NCBI GenBank assembly: GCA_050331335.1
Contig: JBHJGY010000024.1
Span: 13,674-77,673 of the forward strand
From: Thermohalobaculum sp050331335
GTDB lineage: Bacteria; Pseudomonadota; Alphaproteobacteria; Rhodobacterales; Rhodobacteraceae
Reading direction: 5' to 3'
DNA length: 64,000 nucleotides
Shown: positions 1 to 10,012 of the stretch, in pieces
Layout: each line of letters starts with the position of its first letter
Numbering within the stretch: the stretch's first letter is position 1
Notes under the pieces: model-generated
Seen by the model: the letters and a program-made list of their open reading frames with translations, nothing else
The model's database searches: none
What the model was told of the DNA's origin: nothing
Made by a program: the position numbers and the translations under genes

Positions 1-1
1 C

Positions 2-493
2 ATGGCGGCGGTCGGCGCGCATGCGGCGCGCGGCGGCCTGGTGCTCGGGGTCTGCAATGGCTGGCAAGTGCTGATCGAGGCGGGGCTTCTGCCAGGGGCG
101 CTGATGCGCAATGCGCGGCTCAAATTCGCTTGCCGGGACGTCCATCTGCGGGTCGAAACTGCCGACAGCCCGTTCACGAGAGGTTTCGGTGACCAACGGG
201 TTGTGCGGTTCCCCATCGCCCATCACGACGGGGCCTTCGTGGCGGATGAGGCAACGCGCGCGCGGCTCGAGGCCGAAGGTCGCGTCGCCTTTCGTTATGC
301 GGGCTCGGATGGCGTCGTGCGCCCCGAGGCCAATCCCAATGGCTCGGTCTCTGGCATCGCCGGCGTGCTGTCGGAGAACCGCCGGGTGCTCGGCTTGATG
401 CCGCATCCCGAGCGCCTCGCCGATCCGGCCCTCGGTGGGGCCGACGGCGCCCTACTTTTCGCCGGTCTTGTCGAGAGCCTCGCTGATGTCTGA
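2..493 (+). CDS. purQ: Phosphoribosylformylglycinamidine synthase subunit PurQ (5' truncated by window edge)
   Basis: This is the glutaminase subunit of FGAM synthase in de novo purine synthesis. It releases ammonia from glutamine for the PurL active site. The reading frame is open at the left edge, so only about the C-terminal 163 residues are visible. The nucleophile elbow GVCNG holds the catalytic cysteine, followed by a QVL-EAGLLPGAL segment typical of PurQ. The His-Glu part of the triad lies in MPHPER near the C-terminus. The stop overlaps the start of the next gene by 8 bases. purL follows on the same strand about 1.5 kb further on, separated by two unrelated genes. The family call is firm; the true start lies outside the window. 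Confidence 0.95.
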   Translation: MAAVGAHAARGGLVLGVCNGWQVLIEAGLLPGALMRNARLKFACRDVHLRVETADSPFTRGFGDQRVVRFPIAHHDGAFVADEATRARLEAEGRVAFRYAGSDGVVRPEANPNGSVSGIAGVLSENRRVLGLMPHPERLADPALGGADGALLFAGLVESLADV

Positions 494-947
494 CCGCTGC
501 GCAGGCTGGGTTGCGGTGCCGTTGGCGCTCGCCGCTTGCGCTCAGCAGCCGCCCCCAGAGCAGGCTCCGCCCGAGGCCGCGGCAGCGGTCGCGCCGCAGC
601 CCGGACCAGAGATCCAAGCGCCAAAAGCCCAAGCGCCATCCGACACGACCATCGGCGTCCTGCTCAAGGCGCCGGGGTCGATCGCCCGGGACCGCGTGGA
701 GCGGCTCGCTGCGAGCTGCTGGCTCGATGACGAATTGGGCGCCGAGATCCTTTTGGTCGATCGCCGCAGTGGAGAGATCACGGCGGTCGGTGGTAACGGG
801 GATCTGCTGCGCGTCGCTTTCGCCGGGCGCGGACCGCTCGAGACCGAGGTAACGCTGTCGGGTCCGGCGCTTGCCGATCCTGACCGGGCCGAGCGAATGG
901 CTGGCGCGCTGTCGCGGGTGCTCGAGGGGGCAGAGCCCGCCTGTTGA
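486..947 (+). CDS. Small putative lipoprotein, function unknown
   Basis: The predicted protein has 153 residues. The ATG at 486 overlaps the purQ stop, which suggests translational coupling; an upstream in-frame start at 435 would run deep into purQ. The N-terminus (WVAVPLALAACAQQ) is a short hydrophobic signal ending in a LAAC lipobox, so it is probably a lipoprotein. A Pro/Ala/Gln-rich linker of about 40 residues follows, then a compact domain with a WLDDELGAEILLVD segment and a C-terminal cysteine. I do not recognise the family. Its link with purine synthesis is probably positional only. Confidence 0.7.
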   Translation: MSDRCAGWVAVPLALAACAQQPPPEQAPPEAAAAVAPQPGPEIQAPKAQAPSDTTIGVLLKAPGSIARDRVERLAASCWLDDELGAEILLVDRRSGEITAVGGNGDLLRVAFAGRGPLETEVTLSGPALADPDRAERMAGALSRVLEGAEPAC

Positions 948-1178
948 TCGGCCCGTGCAGGACGGTATCTGGCGCGCTGGGAGGGCCCAGGCGGGCTGCC
1001 GCGTACGCCCCATAACCGCGGCTTGCCGGGAGGGGCGACCACCTGCGGCATCGCGACTACCCTGGCCGATGCGGCGCCGATTTTCCATTTTCAAGTCGTG
1101 AAACTGCGGCGACCCTATCCCACCTATTGCACTAATCGGGAAGCGATCCCATTGTGGGGCCAAGCTAGGGAGGTCTCG

Positions 1179-1916
1179 ATGAACTGGATGCAGGCCGTTG
1201 ATGCGTTGTTCAAGGTGAAAAGCATCGTAGACGCTGGAAAGCAATGTAAAGACATCGCGGACTATGCTCAAAAAATAGATACGGTCAAGAAGGGCAAGCA
1301 GAGCTGGGATGAGCTTAAGCCGATTAGTAACAGCACGATGACCAAGGCGACGGCAAAAATCCGCAAAGCGGATGCAGAAATCGATGCAGCTCTTAAGGGC
1401 GAAATGAAGTGGCCCGATATGGGAACCATGCAATCATTCCTCGGAATTCTTCATTCGATTGACAAATATGGCGAAGATAGCCCAAAAACCAAAGCCGCAG
1501 TGACGACTTATAAGGTGCTGCTCGTGGCGTGGGAAGGGGCGCTGAAAGCAACAATTATCGGGCTTGAAGCACGCAGCGGGGACATTGCGCACCGGGCGGC
1601 ACAGGCGAAGGCGCTGCGGGACTATGCCCACGTCGTGGAGAAGGCGTGTTTGGACGCCTGCCGGATCCCCAGCATCGTCGGCACCGCTCCGCAGGCCAGC
1701 ATGTTTGCGCTCTCGCAGGATCTGTCGCAATTCGGCGGTATCGCCGGCGACGTACACCGCAAATACATCAAGCTCGGCGCGAAAAACGCTGAGCTGATTG
1801 CGGAGGGCAAGACAATCCTCTCGGACAACAAGAGCTGGATCGGTTGGGCGAAGTCGCAGGCGCCATTCAAACCCGGCAACGTCAAGCGCAACCTCAAGGC
1901 CAAGCATCCGCACTGA
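1179..1916 (+). CDS. Lysine-rich hypothetical protein inserted between purQ and purL
   Basis: The protein has 245 residues. I chose the ATG at 1179 because AGGGAGGT lies a few bases upstream; the frame stays open back to 1023. It has no signal peptide and no clear membrane segment. It is rich in Lys, Ala, Asp and Gln with long predicted helices (DALFKVKSIVDAGKQ, TKATAKIRKADAEID) and a basic C-terminal tail (NVKRNLKAKHPH). Codon use is visibly less GC-rich than in purL, with many aaa, aat and att codons in the first half. That suggests acquisition from elsewhere. I recognise no domain. It could be an accessory or effector-like protein, but nothing here supports a specific function. Confidence 0.7.
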   Translation: MNWMQAVDALFKVKSIVDAGKQCKDIADYAQKIDTVKKGKQSWDELKPISNSTMTKATAKIRKADAEIDAALKGEMKWPDMGTMQSFLGILHSIDKYGEDSPKTKAAVTTYKVLLVAWEGALKATIIGLEARSGDIAHRAAQAKALRDYAHVVEKACLDACRIPSIVGTAPQASMFALSQDLSQFGGIAGDVHRKYIKLGAKNAELIAEGKTILSDNKSWIGWAKSQAPFKPGNVKRNLKAKHPH

Positions 1917-2035
1917 CGGTTGGGCCACGCCGGGGGGATATCTGCGGCGCAATGGGGCAGGGGACGGTGCAGGTCCGCTTGATCCCGGCTGCCAAACGGG
2001 CGATGGAAAAGGCGCTCGAAGACAGGGAGCCTCCC

Positions 2036-4255
2036 ATGACCGCCGAGACCACAGCCCGCCCCGAGCCTCAGGTGACGCAAGAGCTCGCCGCCGAGCACGG
2101 CCTCAAGCCCGACGAGTATGCGCGGCTGCTCGCGCTGTTGGGGCGCACGCCGAGCTACACGGAGCTCGGCATCGTCCCGGCGATGTCGAACGAGCACTGC
2201 TCCTACAAATCATCGAAGATCCATCTGAGGACCCTGCCAACGACCGGCCCCCAGGTGATCTGCGGCCCCGGGGAGAACGCCGGCGTCGTGGATATCGGCG
2301 ATGGTCAGGCGGTGGTCTTCAAGATGGAAAGCCACAATCACCCGTCCTTCATCGAGCCCTATCAGGGCGCTGCGACCGGGGTTGGCGGGATCCTGCGCGA
2401 TGTCTTCACGATGGGCGCGCGCCCCGTGGCCTGTCTGAACGCCCTGTCCTTCGGCGCACCGGACAATCCGCGGACCCGGCGGCTCCTGTCGGGGGTGGTG
2501 GCCGGGATCGGCGGCTACGGCAACGCCTTCGGCGTGCCGACCGTGGGCGGTGAGCTGCGGTTCCACCCGGCCTATAACGGCAACTGCTTGGTGAACGCCA
2601 TGGCGGTCGGGATCGCCGATGCGGATAAGATCTTCTACTCCGCTGCCTCCGGCGTCGGCATGCCTGTGGTTTATCTCGGTGCCAAAACCGGCCGCGACGG
2701 TGTGGGCGGTGCGACCATGGCTTCGGCCGAGTTCGGCGCGGACACTGAGGAAAAGCGCCCCACGGTACAGGTTGGAGACCCCTTCAAGGAGAAGTGCCTG
2801 CTCGAGGCCTGCCTGGAGTTGATGGCGACGGGCGCCGTGATCTCGATCCAGGATATGGGAGCTGCCGGGCTCACCTGCTCTGCCGTGGAGATGGGCGACA
2901 AGGGCGGCCTCGGGGTCACGCTCGAGCTCGACGCCGTGCCCTGCCGCGAGACGGCGATGTCCGCCTATGAGATGATGCTCTCGGAGAGCCAGGAGCGGAT
3001 GCTGATGGTGTTGCGGCCCGAGAAGGAGGCTGCGGCGCGTGCGATCTTCGAGAAATGGGACCTCGATTTCGCTGTTGTGGGACATACAACCCCACAGGAT
3101 CGGTTCGTCGTCCAGCACGCGGGCGCGGTAAAGGCCGAGTTGCCGTTGAAGGCGCTGTCCGGCGCGGCGCCGCTTTATGACCGGCCCTGGGTCGAGACCC
3201 CGGCGCCCGCGCCGTTGGGCGAGGTGCCCGAGATCGACCCGGCCGAGGCGTTGATGCGCCTGATGTCCAGCCCCAATCTCTGCTCTCGGGCGTGGGTTTG
3301 GGAGCAATACGACCATATGGTCATGGCCGACACGGTGGTCCGGCCCGGCTCCGACGCCGCGGTCGTCCGGGTGCATGGGACGCAGAAGGCGCTTGCCCTC
3401 ACAGCCGATGTGACGCCGCGCTATTGCAAGGCGGACCCGGTGATGGGCGGGCGGCAGGCGGTGGCCGAGGCTTATCGCAACCTCTCGGCGACCGGTGCAC
3501 GGCCGCTCGCCGTGACGGACAATCTCAATTTCGGCAACCCGGAGCGCCCTGAGATCATGGGCCAGCTTGTGGGGTGCATCCGTGGCATCGGCGAGGCCTG
3601 CGCCGTACTCGACATGCCGGTCGTCTCGGGAAACGTCTCGCTCTACAATGAAACCGAAGGGCGTGCGATCTTACCCACGCCGACGATCGGTGCGGTCGGG
3701 CTTCTGCCCACTCTCGATGCAGTGATCCCGATGGCCCCAGCGGCAGGGGATGCACTCGTGTTGCTGGGCTCGGTGATCGGCCATCTGGGGCAGTCGGCGC
3801 TTCTTTATGAGTTCTGGGGCCGCGACGATGGCGCGCCACCGCCCGTCGATCTCGCGGCCGAGCGCCGGGCGGGCGAGTTGGTTCGGCAGCTAAAGGCTGA
3901 GGGCCTGATCACCGCGGCGCACGACCTCTCCGATGGCGGGCTCGCGGTCGCAGCTGCGGAAATGGCGCTGGCGAGCGGGCAAGGGGTCGCGCTCGATCCG
4001 CGGGAGGACCTCTCGGCCGCGGCATGGTTCTTCGGTGAGGATCAGGGGTGCTATGTCGTCGCGACGGCGGAGGGCATGGTTCCGGGCATCCTTGATGCGG
4101 CGCGCATCGCCGGGGTCCCGGCGCGGCGCATCGGCGAGATGGGGGGCGCGCAGATCCGCATGGGCGGGTCGGTGGTCGGGCTCACAGAGCTGCGCGCGGC
4201 CACGGAGGAGGCGCTGCCGCGGCTCATGGGCGAGCTTCGAGCTGACGGCGGCTGA
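2036..4255 (+). CDS. purL: Phosphoribosylformylglycinamidine synthase subunit PurL
   Basis: This is the ATP-dependent synthetase subunit of FGAM synthase, working with PurQ and PurS in purine biosynthesis. The predicted protein has 739 residues, the usual size of the small PurL. The ATG at 2036 follows GACAGGGAGCC; the frame remains open further upstream but overlaps the preceding gene. Family hallmarks are ELGIVPAMSNEHCSYK near residue 45, KMESHNHPS near residue 95, and the two AIRS-like halves with DMGAAGL and DLSDGGLAVA. The C-terminal half holds the GNVSLYNET segment. No frameshift is seen. purS and purC are not in the window. Confidence 0.97.
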   Translation: MTAETTARPEPQVTQELAAEHGLKPDEYARLLALLGRTPSYTELGIVPAMSNEHCSYKSSKIHLRTLPTTGPQVICGPGENAGVVDIGDGQAVVFKMESHNHPSFIEPYQGAATGVGGILRDVFTMGARPVACLNALSFGAPDNPRTRRLLSGVVAGIGGYGNAFGVPTVGGELRFHPAYNGNCLVNAMAVGIADADKIFYSAASGVGMPVVYLGAKTGRDGVGGATMASAEFGADTEEKRPTVQVGDPFKEKCLLEACLELMATGAVISIQDMGAAGLTCSAVEMGDKGGLGVTLELDAVPCRETAMSAYEMMLSESQERMLMVLRPEKEAAARAIFEKWDLDFAVVGHTTPQDRFVVQHAGAVKAELPLKALSGAAPLYDRPWVETPAPAPLGEVPEIDPAEALMRLMSSPNLCSRAWVWEQYDHMVMADTVVRPGSDAAVVRVHGTQKALALTADVTPRYCKADPVMGGRQAVAEAYRNLSATGARPLAVTDNLNFGNPERPEIMGQLVGCIRGIGEACAVLDMPVVSGNVSLYNETEGRAILPTPTIGAVGLLPTLDAVIPMAPAAGDALVLLGSVIGHLGQSALLYEFWGRDDGAPPPVDLAAERRAGELVRQLKAEGLITAAHDLSDGGLAVAAAEMALASGQGVALDPREDLSAAAWFFGEDQGCYVVATAEGMVPGILDAARIAGVPARRIGEMGGAQIRMGGSVVGLTELRAATEEALPRLMGELRADGG

Positions 4256-4400
4256 GGGTGCGCGGGGTCCGTGGCGCACGCCGCCGGGGGACCCGGGAAA
4301 GGCGCAAGACCAGCATTTAGCAAGACCGGGCCGCGGTTTCGACCGATCAAGGAGAGGAACGCGACCGAGGCGGCTGGGCTCGACGGACAGCGCGGCAGTG

Positions 4401-5024
4401 TCAATTGCTCGACGGCTCATGGCGGGCGAGAAACTCCGCCGCTGGTAGCCGCCGGAGGTCGTCGAGGGCCCTGCGCAGGCGGTTGTGGTCCCATTCCCAC
4501 CAGGCAAGGGCGATTAGGCGCTCGGCGATTTCTGGCGTGTGGCGGTCGCGGATCGGGCGGGCCGGATTGCCGCCGACGATGCGATAGGGTGGGACATCCT
4601 TCGTCACCACCGAGCCCATCGCGACAACCGCCCCATGGCCGATGGTCACCGCCGGCTTGATCATCGCCATATGGCCGATCCAGACATCATGGCCGATCAC
4701 CGTACGTCGCGCCGCGCGCGCCTCGAAAAACTCAGCGTCGTCCGCTGCGTCATCCCAATAGCTGGCCGAGCGGTAGAGCATATGGTGCTGGCAGGCGAGG
4801 TGCATCGGATGGTCCGTCGCCCCGATCCGGACAAAGCTCGCAATGTTGACGAACCTGCCCACCTCTGCATTCGCGATATCGCAGAAACGCTCAGCATACG
4901 AATAAGCGCCGAAGCTGGAGTTCAGCAGCCGCGTTCCCTCACAAAGTTGGGTATAGGGACCGAGTGTGCTGTTTTCGACCGAACAGCCCTGCTGAACTTC
5001 CGGCTCGATCCCGAACCGCGCCAC
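4401..5024 (-). CDS. Phosphonate-cluster hexapeptide-repeat acyltransferase
   Basis: The protein has 207 residues and a left-handed beta-helix acyltransferase fold. The sequence shows imperfect hexapeptide repeats, VWIGHMAMIKPAVTIGHGAV, then the VPPYRIVGGNPARPIR signature of the CAT/xenobiotic acetyltransferase group. The gene lies 6 bases after the phnE-type permease and starts with GTG at 5024, so it is the last gene of the phn transcript. A hexapeptide transferase is a known companion of phosphonate genes (the family called phosphonate metabolism protein, transferase hexapeptide repeat). Its substrate is unknown. The call as transferase is firm; the phosphonate role comes from context. Confidence 0.85.
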   Translation of the reverse strand: MARFGIEPEVQQGCSVENSTLGPYTQLCEGTRLLNSSFGAYSYAERFCDIANAEVGRFVNIASFVRIGATDHPMHLACQHHMLYRSASYWDDAADDAEFFEARAARRTVIGHDVWIGHMAMIKPAVTIGHGAVVAMGSVVTKDVPPYRIVGGNPARPIRDRHTPEIAERLIALAWWEWDHNRLRRALDDLRRLPAAEFLARHEPSSN

Positions 5025-5030
5025 CTTGGC

Positions 5031-6632
5031 TCAGCTGCCCTGGATAAGGCGCCGGCGGAGCCAGCCGGAGAGCTGGTCCATCATCACCACGACGATGATC
5101 GTGAGCGAAATGATGTAGAGCGTGTTCTCCCAATCGCGGGCGGTGCGCATGGTCTCGACCAGCACAAGCCCGATGCCGCCTGCGCCGAGCGCGCCGATGA
5201 CCGTCGCGGAGCGGGTGTTCGATTCCAGATAATACAGCGTCTGAGAGATGAAGACCGGGAGGATCTGCGGGATCACCCCGTAGCGGTATCTTTGGAGCTG
5301 GTTCGCCCCGGTGGCGCGCACGCCCTCGATCTGTTTGTTGTCAACGTTTTCAAGCGCTTCGGAGAAAAGCTTGCCGAGTGTGCCCATATCGGTGATCGCA
5401 ATGGCCAGGGCTCCGGTGAGCGGTCCCAGACCGAAGGCGCGGATGAAGATGAGCGACCAGATCAGATTGTCGATCCCGCGAACGAAGTCGAACAGCCGTC
5501 GCACGAAGAACCGCGCGACCATCGAGGGCGTAAAGTTTGCAGCGGCGATGAAGGCGAGCGGCAAGCCGAGGAGGACTGCGGTGATCGTTCCCAGGACTGC
5601 CATCATGATGGTCTCGAGCAGTGCGACGAAGACATGCCCGTGTTGCCATTCAGGATTGGTCCAGAAGGTGTTAAAGATGTATGCGAAATTCGACATCGTC
5701 GGGTGCAGCCGGCCGTCGCCCGACGTCTCGCCGCTGCCCGTGGCCGAAGGTCCGAGCCCGGTGCGCAACCCGCCTTGCGTCTGCTGCGGCGCCTCCGAGG
5801 GGTCGGCTGGGGGTGTGTCGATTGCATAGCCCACCAGCTCCCAAAAGCTCAGGGTGTTGAGCTCGCTGTCGAACGGGAACCAAAAATTCTCCCAGCCCCA
5901 GAAATAGCGGTGCACCTCTATCTTTGAGCGGGTGATCTGCACGCGTTTGGAGATCAAGGGTCGGGCGTCGAACTTCACCTCACGGACGCTGGCCCAGTCG
6001 GGGGCGAGATCTGCGGGCAACATCTCTTCGAGGCGGATCCCCTCGGGGTGCACGATGCTCTCACCCTGGGGCGTGATCGTCTCGAATATCCCGTCGTCGC
6101 GCTTGAAGATAACGGTGCCGTCGGTGAGGCTCGTGGTCGGGCGGCCGTCGATCAGCGCGTTGACAATGGTCCCGTCAGGCAGCTGGGTCTCAATACCGGC
6201 CCGATGCGCGGTCGCTGTGATCGTGCCGTAGTCCGGGACCGTAAGAGCCACGGTGGGTCCCGTGATAACCGCCGAAAAGCCGTCGCCAAGATCAATCTCG
6301 GCGCCGTCCCCGGTGCGTCGGACCCAGGCGGGCGGCGTGTCATAGGTGGCGTTGCGCTCGCCCTCCACCGACACGGTGAAATCGCCACGGCGGAGGTTCT
6401 GCTCGACATGAACCTTGTGCTTGACCGAGTCGACACCGAGCAGGACGGCGCGCTCGGGTCGCGCATTCTCGATCAGGCCCCCGACGCCGAAGGCAACCCA
6501 GGCATAGGCAAGATAGCCCAGGATCGCCGCGAGCACCGCAAAGGTGAGCCAGCTGCGGTTCCGCACCTGGCGCCACGCCTCCTCCCGCAAGGCGGCCCCC
6601 CCGATCGCGATGTCCTGCGTTGCTTGGGTCAT
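5031..6632 (-). CDS. phnE: Phosphonate ABC transporter permease with a long extracytoplasmic insert
   Basis: This is a membrane permease of the PhnE family, predicted to import phosphonate or phosphite with PhnC and PhnD. Its 533 residues are about twice the usual length. The first membrane helix (residues 28-50) is followed by about 240 mostly polar, beta-rich residues. The standard permease domain with the EAA-type loop (GVRATGANQLQRYRYGVIPQ) comes only after that, and the C-terminus has the usual LSGWLRRR tail. The start ATG overlaps the upstream permease stop as ATGA, so the two permeases are translationally coupled and probably form a heterodimer. The long insert is probably periplasmic and may contact the binding protein. 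Confidence 0.93.
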   Translation of the reverse strand: MTQATQDIAIGGAALREEAWRQVRNRSWLTFAVLAAILGYLAYAWVAFGVGGLIENARPERAVLLGVDSVKHKVHVEQNLRRGDFTVSVEGERNATYDTPPAWVRRTGDGAEIDLGDGFSAVITGPTVALTVPDYGTITATAHRAGIETQLPDGTIVNALIDGRPTTSLTDGTVIFKRDDGIFETITPQGESIVHPEGIRLEEMLPADLAPDWASVREVKFDARPLISKRVQITRSKIEVHRYFWGWENFWFPFDSELNTLSFWELVGYAIDTPPADPSEAPQQTQGGLRTGLGPSATGSGETSGDGRLHPTMSNFAYIFNTFWTNPEWQHGHVFVALLETIMMAVLGTITAVLLGLPLAFIAAANFTPSMVARFFVRRLFDFVRGIDNLIWSLIFIRAFGLGPLTGALAIAITDMGTLGKLFSEALENVDNKQIEGVRATGANQLQRYRYGVIPQILPVFISQTLYYLESNTRSATVIGALGAGGIGLVLVETMRTARDWENTLYIISLTIIVVVMMDQLSGWLRRRLIQGS

Positions 6633-7477
6633 GTCCGAACCTCGCCTCCAGTAAGCCGGGCGCGCAGGAAGGACGAGATCTGGTCGATCACCACGATCGA
6701 CAGAAACAGGAGGATGAAGAGCGCCGCGGTGTCATCGCCCTGGCCTTGGCCCCAACCGATGGTCCGGCGCAGTTCGGCCCCGATGCCACCGGCGCCGACA
6801 AAGCCGAGGATCGCGGAGGCCCGCACATTTATCTCGAGGCGCAGGAGGAAATAGCTGAGGAAGTTGGGCGCAACCTGCGGCATCACGGCGTAGCGGATCC
6901 GCTGCGTCCAGCCGGCGCCGACTGCCTTGAGACCTTCGACAGGCTTCTGATCGATGTTCTCGGTGACCTCGGAGAAGAGTTTGCCCAGCGCTCCGGCGGT
7001 GTGGAAGGCCACCGCGATCATCGCCGGCACTGGGGAGGTGCCGAGGACGAAGATCAGGAAGAGCGCGATGATCAGCTCAGGGAAGGCGCGCATCACGTCC
7101 ATCACGCGCCGCACCGGCGCGACCACATATCCGGGGACCCCGAGATTGCGGGTCGAGATGAAGGCGAACACCATCGCGAGCGCGCCGCCCAAGAGCGTCG
7201 CCGTCAGTGCGATGTTGAGGGTTTCGATCAGCGCGGGAAAGTATTTAACAAAGAGACCAAAAAAGGCCGGACCAGCGTTCCACGCCTCGATGACGATCTC
7301 GCCAGGATAGTCGAAGAACTGGGTGATGCCCGAGAGGAACCCGCCCGAGTTCATGGAGTTCGCCTCGCTATACCCGGAGACGAGCACGGCGACCACGATT
7401 ACCAGCGTCAAGCCGGTATAGATCCGCCGACGACGTTCGTGGGCATAGATCTCGGACTGCAGATCGGCAAGAGACAT
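6629..7477 (-). CDS. phnE: Phosphonate ABC transporter permease, short form
   Basis: This is the second PhnE-type permease (about 282 residues), of normal length, with about six membrane segments. It carries the conserved loop GLKAVGAGWTQRIRYAVMPQVAP and a FVGAGGIGAELR segment seen in PhnE proteins. I chose the ATG at 7477; a GTG three codons upstream is equally possible. It sits between phnD and the long permease, all on the minus strand. Two different permease genes after phnCD are a common arrangement in alphaproteobacterial phosphonate transporters. Confidence 0.93.
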   Translation of the reverse strand: MSLADLQSEIYAHERRRRIYTGLTLVIVVAVLVSGYSEANSMNSGGFLSGITQFFDYPGEIVIEAWNAGPAFFGLFVKYFPALIETLNIALTATLLGGALAMVFAFISTRNLGVPGYVVAPVRRVMDVMRAFPELIIALFLIFVLGTSPVPAMIAVAFHTAGALGKLFSEVTENIDQKPVEGLKAVGAGWTQRIRYAVMPQVAPNFLSYFLLRLEINVRASAILGFVGAGGIGAELRRTIGWGQGQGDDTAALFILLFLSIVVIDQISSFLRARLTGGEVRT

Positions 7478-7544
7478 CGGCGGCACCCGGCGGAGGAGGA
7501 GGGCGGCCCCGCAGGCCCGCCCCTTATGTCAGAGCGTCAGACGA

Positions 7545-8483
7545 TCACTCGGACTTCGCTTGGCGCGCACCGATGACCGAGGTGTAAGCGTCGTGGGTGA
7601 TCGGGGCGAGGCCTTTGACTTCGCCCGCCATCACGCCGTAGGCGCACTCGGGGTCCATCGACTCCAGCGACGCCACAACACCGGTGACCTCGAGCTTGAC
7701 GCGCTCCGGCAGCGACTTGGCGAGGACGATCGGGCCTTCCGGGATCACGTTGGAGATCCAGATCTGCTGCAGCTCGGTCATGTCGACGAGGCCGGCATCC
7801 ACCGCTTTGCGCAGCGCGCCCGAGTTGTAGCCGTCCTCCCAAGCGCCGAGCGCGTCGGCCCAGGTGACGCCGGCGTCGAAGTCGCCGTTGTAGACGCCGA
7901 CGATGGTCTGCTCGTGGCCGCCCGAGAAGACGACGTCGCCGAAATACTCGCCCGGGGTCATCGAGTAGCCGCCCTCAGGGATCTCGATGGAGGGGATCAG
8001 GTAGCCCGAGGTGGAGTTCGGGTCGCCGAAGGCGAAGGTCTTGCCGGCCATGTCCTCAAGGCTCTCGATGCCGCTGTCGACGCGGGCGAAGCCGATCGAG
8101 TGGTAGCCGTAGGAGCCGTCGACATTGATTTTCACGAGGATCGGCTCGACCGCCTCGGGATCGGTCAGAAACACCTTGGCATAGGACGAGGCGCCGAGCC
8201 AGGCCAGGTCGAGCGAGCCGCCGAGGAGGCCTTCGATCACGCCGTTATAGTCGGCCGGGGCGAAGATTTTGGTGGGCACGCCGAGCTGCGCTTCCACCTT
8301 GGCGCGGAGGCACTCGTTGTTGCGCAGACGGTCGGAGGCGTTTTCGCCGCCGAGGATGCCGATGCGGAACTCGGTGATGCCGAGGTCGCGCTCGCCGGCG
8401 GTACGGGTGAGTTCGCCGTCCTGAGCAACAGCGACGGTGGCGAAGGTGGCGGCCGCGGCCGCGATCAGAGCTTTGATGGTCAT
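7545..8483 (-). CDS. phnD: Phosphonate ABC transporter periplasmic binding protein
   Basis: The protein has 312 residues with a clear Sec signal (MTIKALIAAAAATFATVAVA-Q). The mature protein shows the PhnD-family pattern FRIGILGGENASDRL near its start, an SLDLAWLGASSYAKV segment, and FAFGDPNSTSGYLIP. It delivers phosphonate-type ligands to the two PhnE permeases. The ATG at 8483 was preferred over an in-frame upstream start because it gives a clean signal peptide. It lies between phnC and phnE. The exact ligand (phosphonate, phosphite or phosphate ester) cannot be read from the sequence. Confidence 0.93.
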   Translation of the reverse strand: MTIKALIAAAAATFATVAVAQDGELTRTAGERDLGITEFRIGILGGENASDRLRNNECLRAKVEAQLGVPTKIFAPADYNGVIEGLLGGSLDLAWLGASSYAKVFLTDPEAVEPILVKINVDGSYGYHSIGFARVDSGIESLEDMAGKTFAFGDPNSTSGYLIPSIEIPEGGYSMTPGEYFGDVVFSGGHEQTIVGVYNGDFDAGVTWADALGAWEDGYNSGALRKAVDAGLVDMTELQQIWISNVIPEGPIVLAKSLPERVKLEVTGVVASLESMDPECAYGVMAGEVKGLAPITHDAYTSVIGARQAKSE

Positions 8484-8555
8484 AGGGTCTCTCCCTCTCT
8501 CATGCTGCCCCGGACGGCACATCCGGGGCGTTACCGAAACCGCGCTTCGGATCTC

Positions 8556-9365
<810 letters not shown>

Positions 9366-9409
9366 GCACACCTTCCACGCCTTCTTCCGCCCCCCGCATA
9401 AGGCCCCTC

Positions 9410-9449
9410 CGCCACGCTTTCGCGACGAATGTGTGTCGATTTTGCGACG
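9410..9449 (-). promoter_or_regulatory. Candidate PhoB-like direct-repeat operator upstream of phnC
   Basis: Read on the minus strand, four related 7-mers occur at an exact 11-base period: CGTCGCA, CGACACA, CGTCGCG and CGTGGCG, separated by 4-base spacers AAAT, CATT and AAAG. PhoB boxes are 7-base direct repeats at 11-base spacing, with core resembling TGTCA, so the geometry fits while the base match is only partial. A TTATGC element lies 13 bases downstream and could serve as a -10. Phosphate control of the phn genes would make biological sense, but this is inference. Confidence 0.4.
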
Positions 9450-9472
9450 TCGGTCCCTTGAGCTAAACCGAC

Positions 9473-10012
9473 CTAAGCGTCGGCTTGGGCCTTTCCGAAG
9501 CGCGAGAGCCGAGCCCGCTTAAGCGGACCCCGGCGCGCGGTCGGGTCGAGGCCCGGCAGCACCGCCCGCAATACTGCCTCGACGCGCTCCGGCGCGTGGC
9601 TCCAAAGTTCCCAAAACACGCCGTCGGGGTGGCGCGCCTCCAGGCCGAACGGCGCCAGCGCGCGGGCTGGAAAATCGCGCAGATTGAAGGTCAGGATGAG
9701 CGCAGCGGCGGCCTGGGCTGCCGCTGCCGCGACATGGGCATCGGCTGGGTCGGGCAGGGCGAGGCGGAGTTCGAATTCTGGAGCCGGTAGGCAGAGCGCG
9801 TCCGGGAAGCGGGCGCTCATTTGTCGGCGGGCGGCCTCTGCGGCGTGGGCCGCCTCGGGCTCTTTGCGCGCCACTGAGAGGGTCCATTCATCGAGGACCC
9901 GGACGGTCCAAAGCGGGCGCATGAGCCCGGCCGCCGCCGCCTCGAGGACGAGTGCACGGACCATCGGCGGGTACAGCACGCAGGCGTCGATAAACACCCG
10001 GGCGCCGATCAC
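9473..10012 (-). CDS. PIN-domain protein translationally coupled to a methyltransferase gene
   Basis: The protein has 179 residues and resembles PIN nucleases. FIDACVLYPP supplies the first acidic residue, DEWTLSVARKEPEAA a central acidic cluster, DPADAHVAAAA the third, and ILTFNLRDFP the C-terminal strand. The GTG start at 10012 overlaps the TGA of the upstream methyltransferase as GTGA. This junction decides the start, although the frame is open further upstream. PIN proteins are often VapC-like RNase toxins, but no small antitoxin ORF precedes this one. It may instead be a stand-alone RNA-processing nuclease. Confidence 0.8.
   Translation of the reverse strand: MIGARVFIDACVLYPPMVRALVLEAAAAGLMRPLWTVRVLDEWTLSVARKEPEAAHAAEAARRQMSARFPDALCLPAPEFELRLALPDPADAHVAAAAAQAAAALILTFNLRDFPARALAPFGLEARHPDGVFWELWSHAPERVEAVLRAVLPGLDPTARRGPLKRARLSRFGKAQADA

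Noticed and set aside
2210..3376. 388-codon minus-strand frame inside purL
   Set aside because: Antisense shadow; His/Arg/Gly-rich and without recognisable domain.
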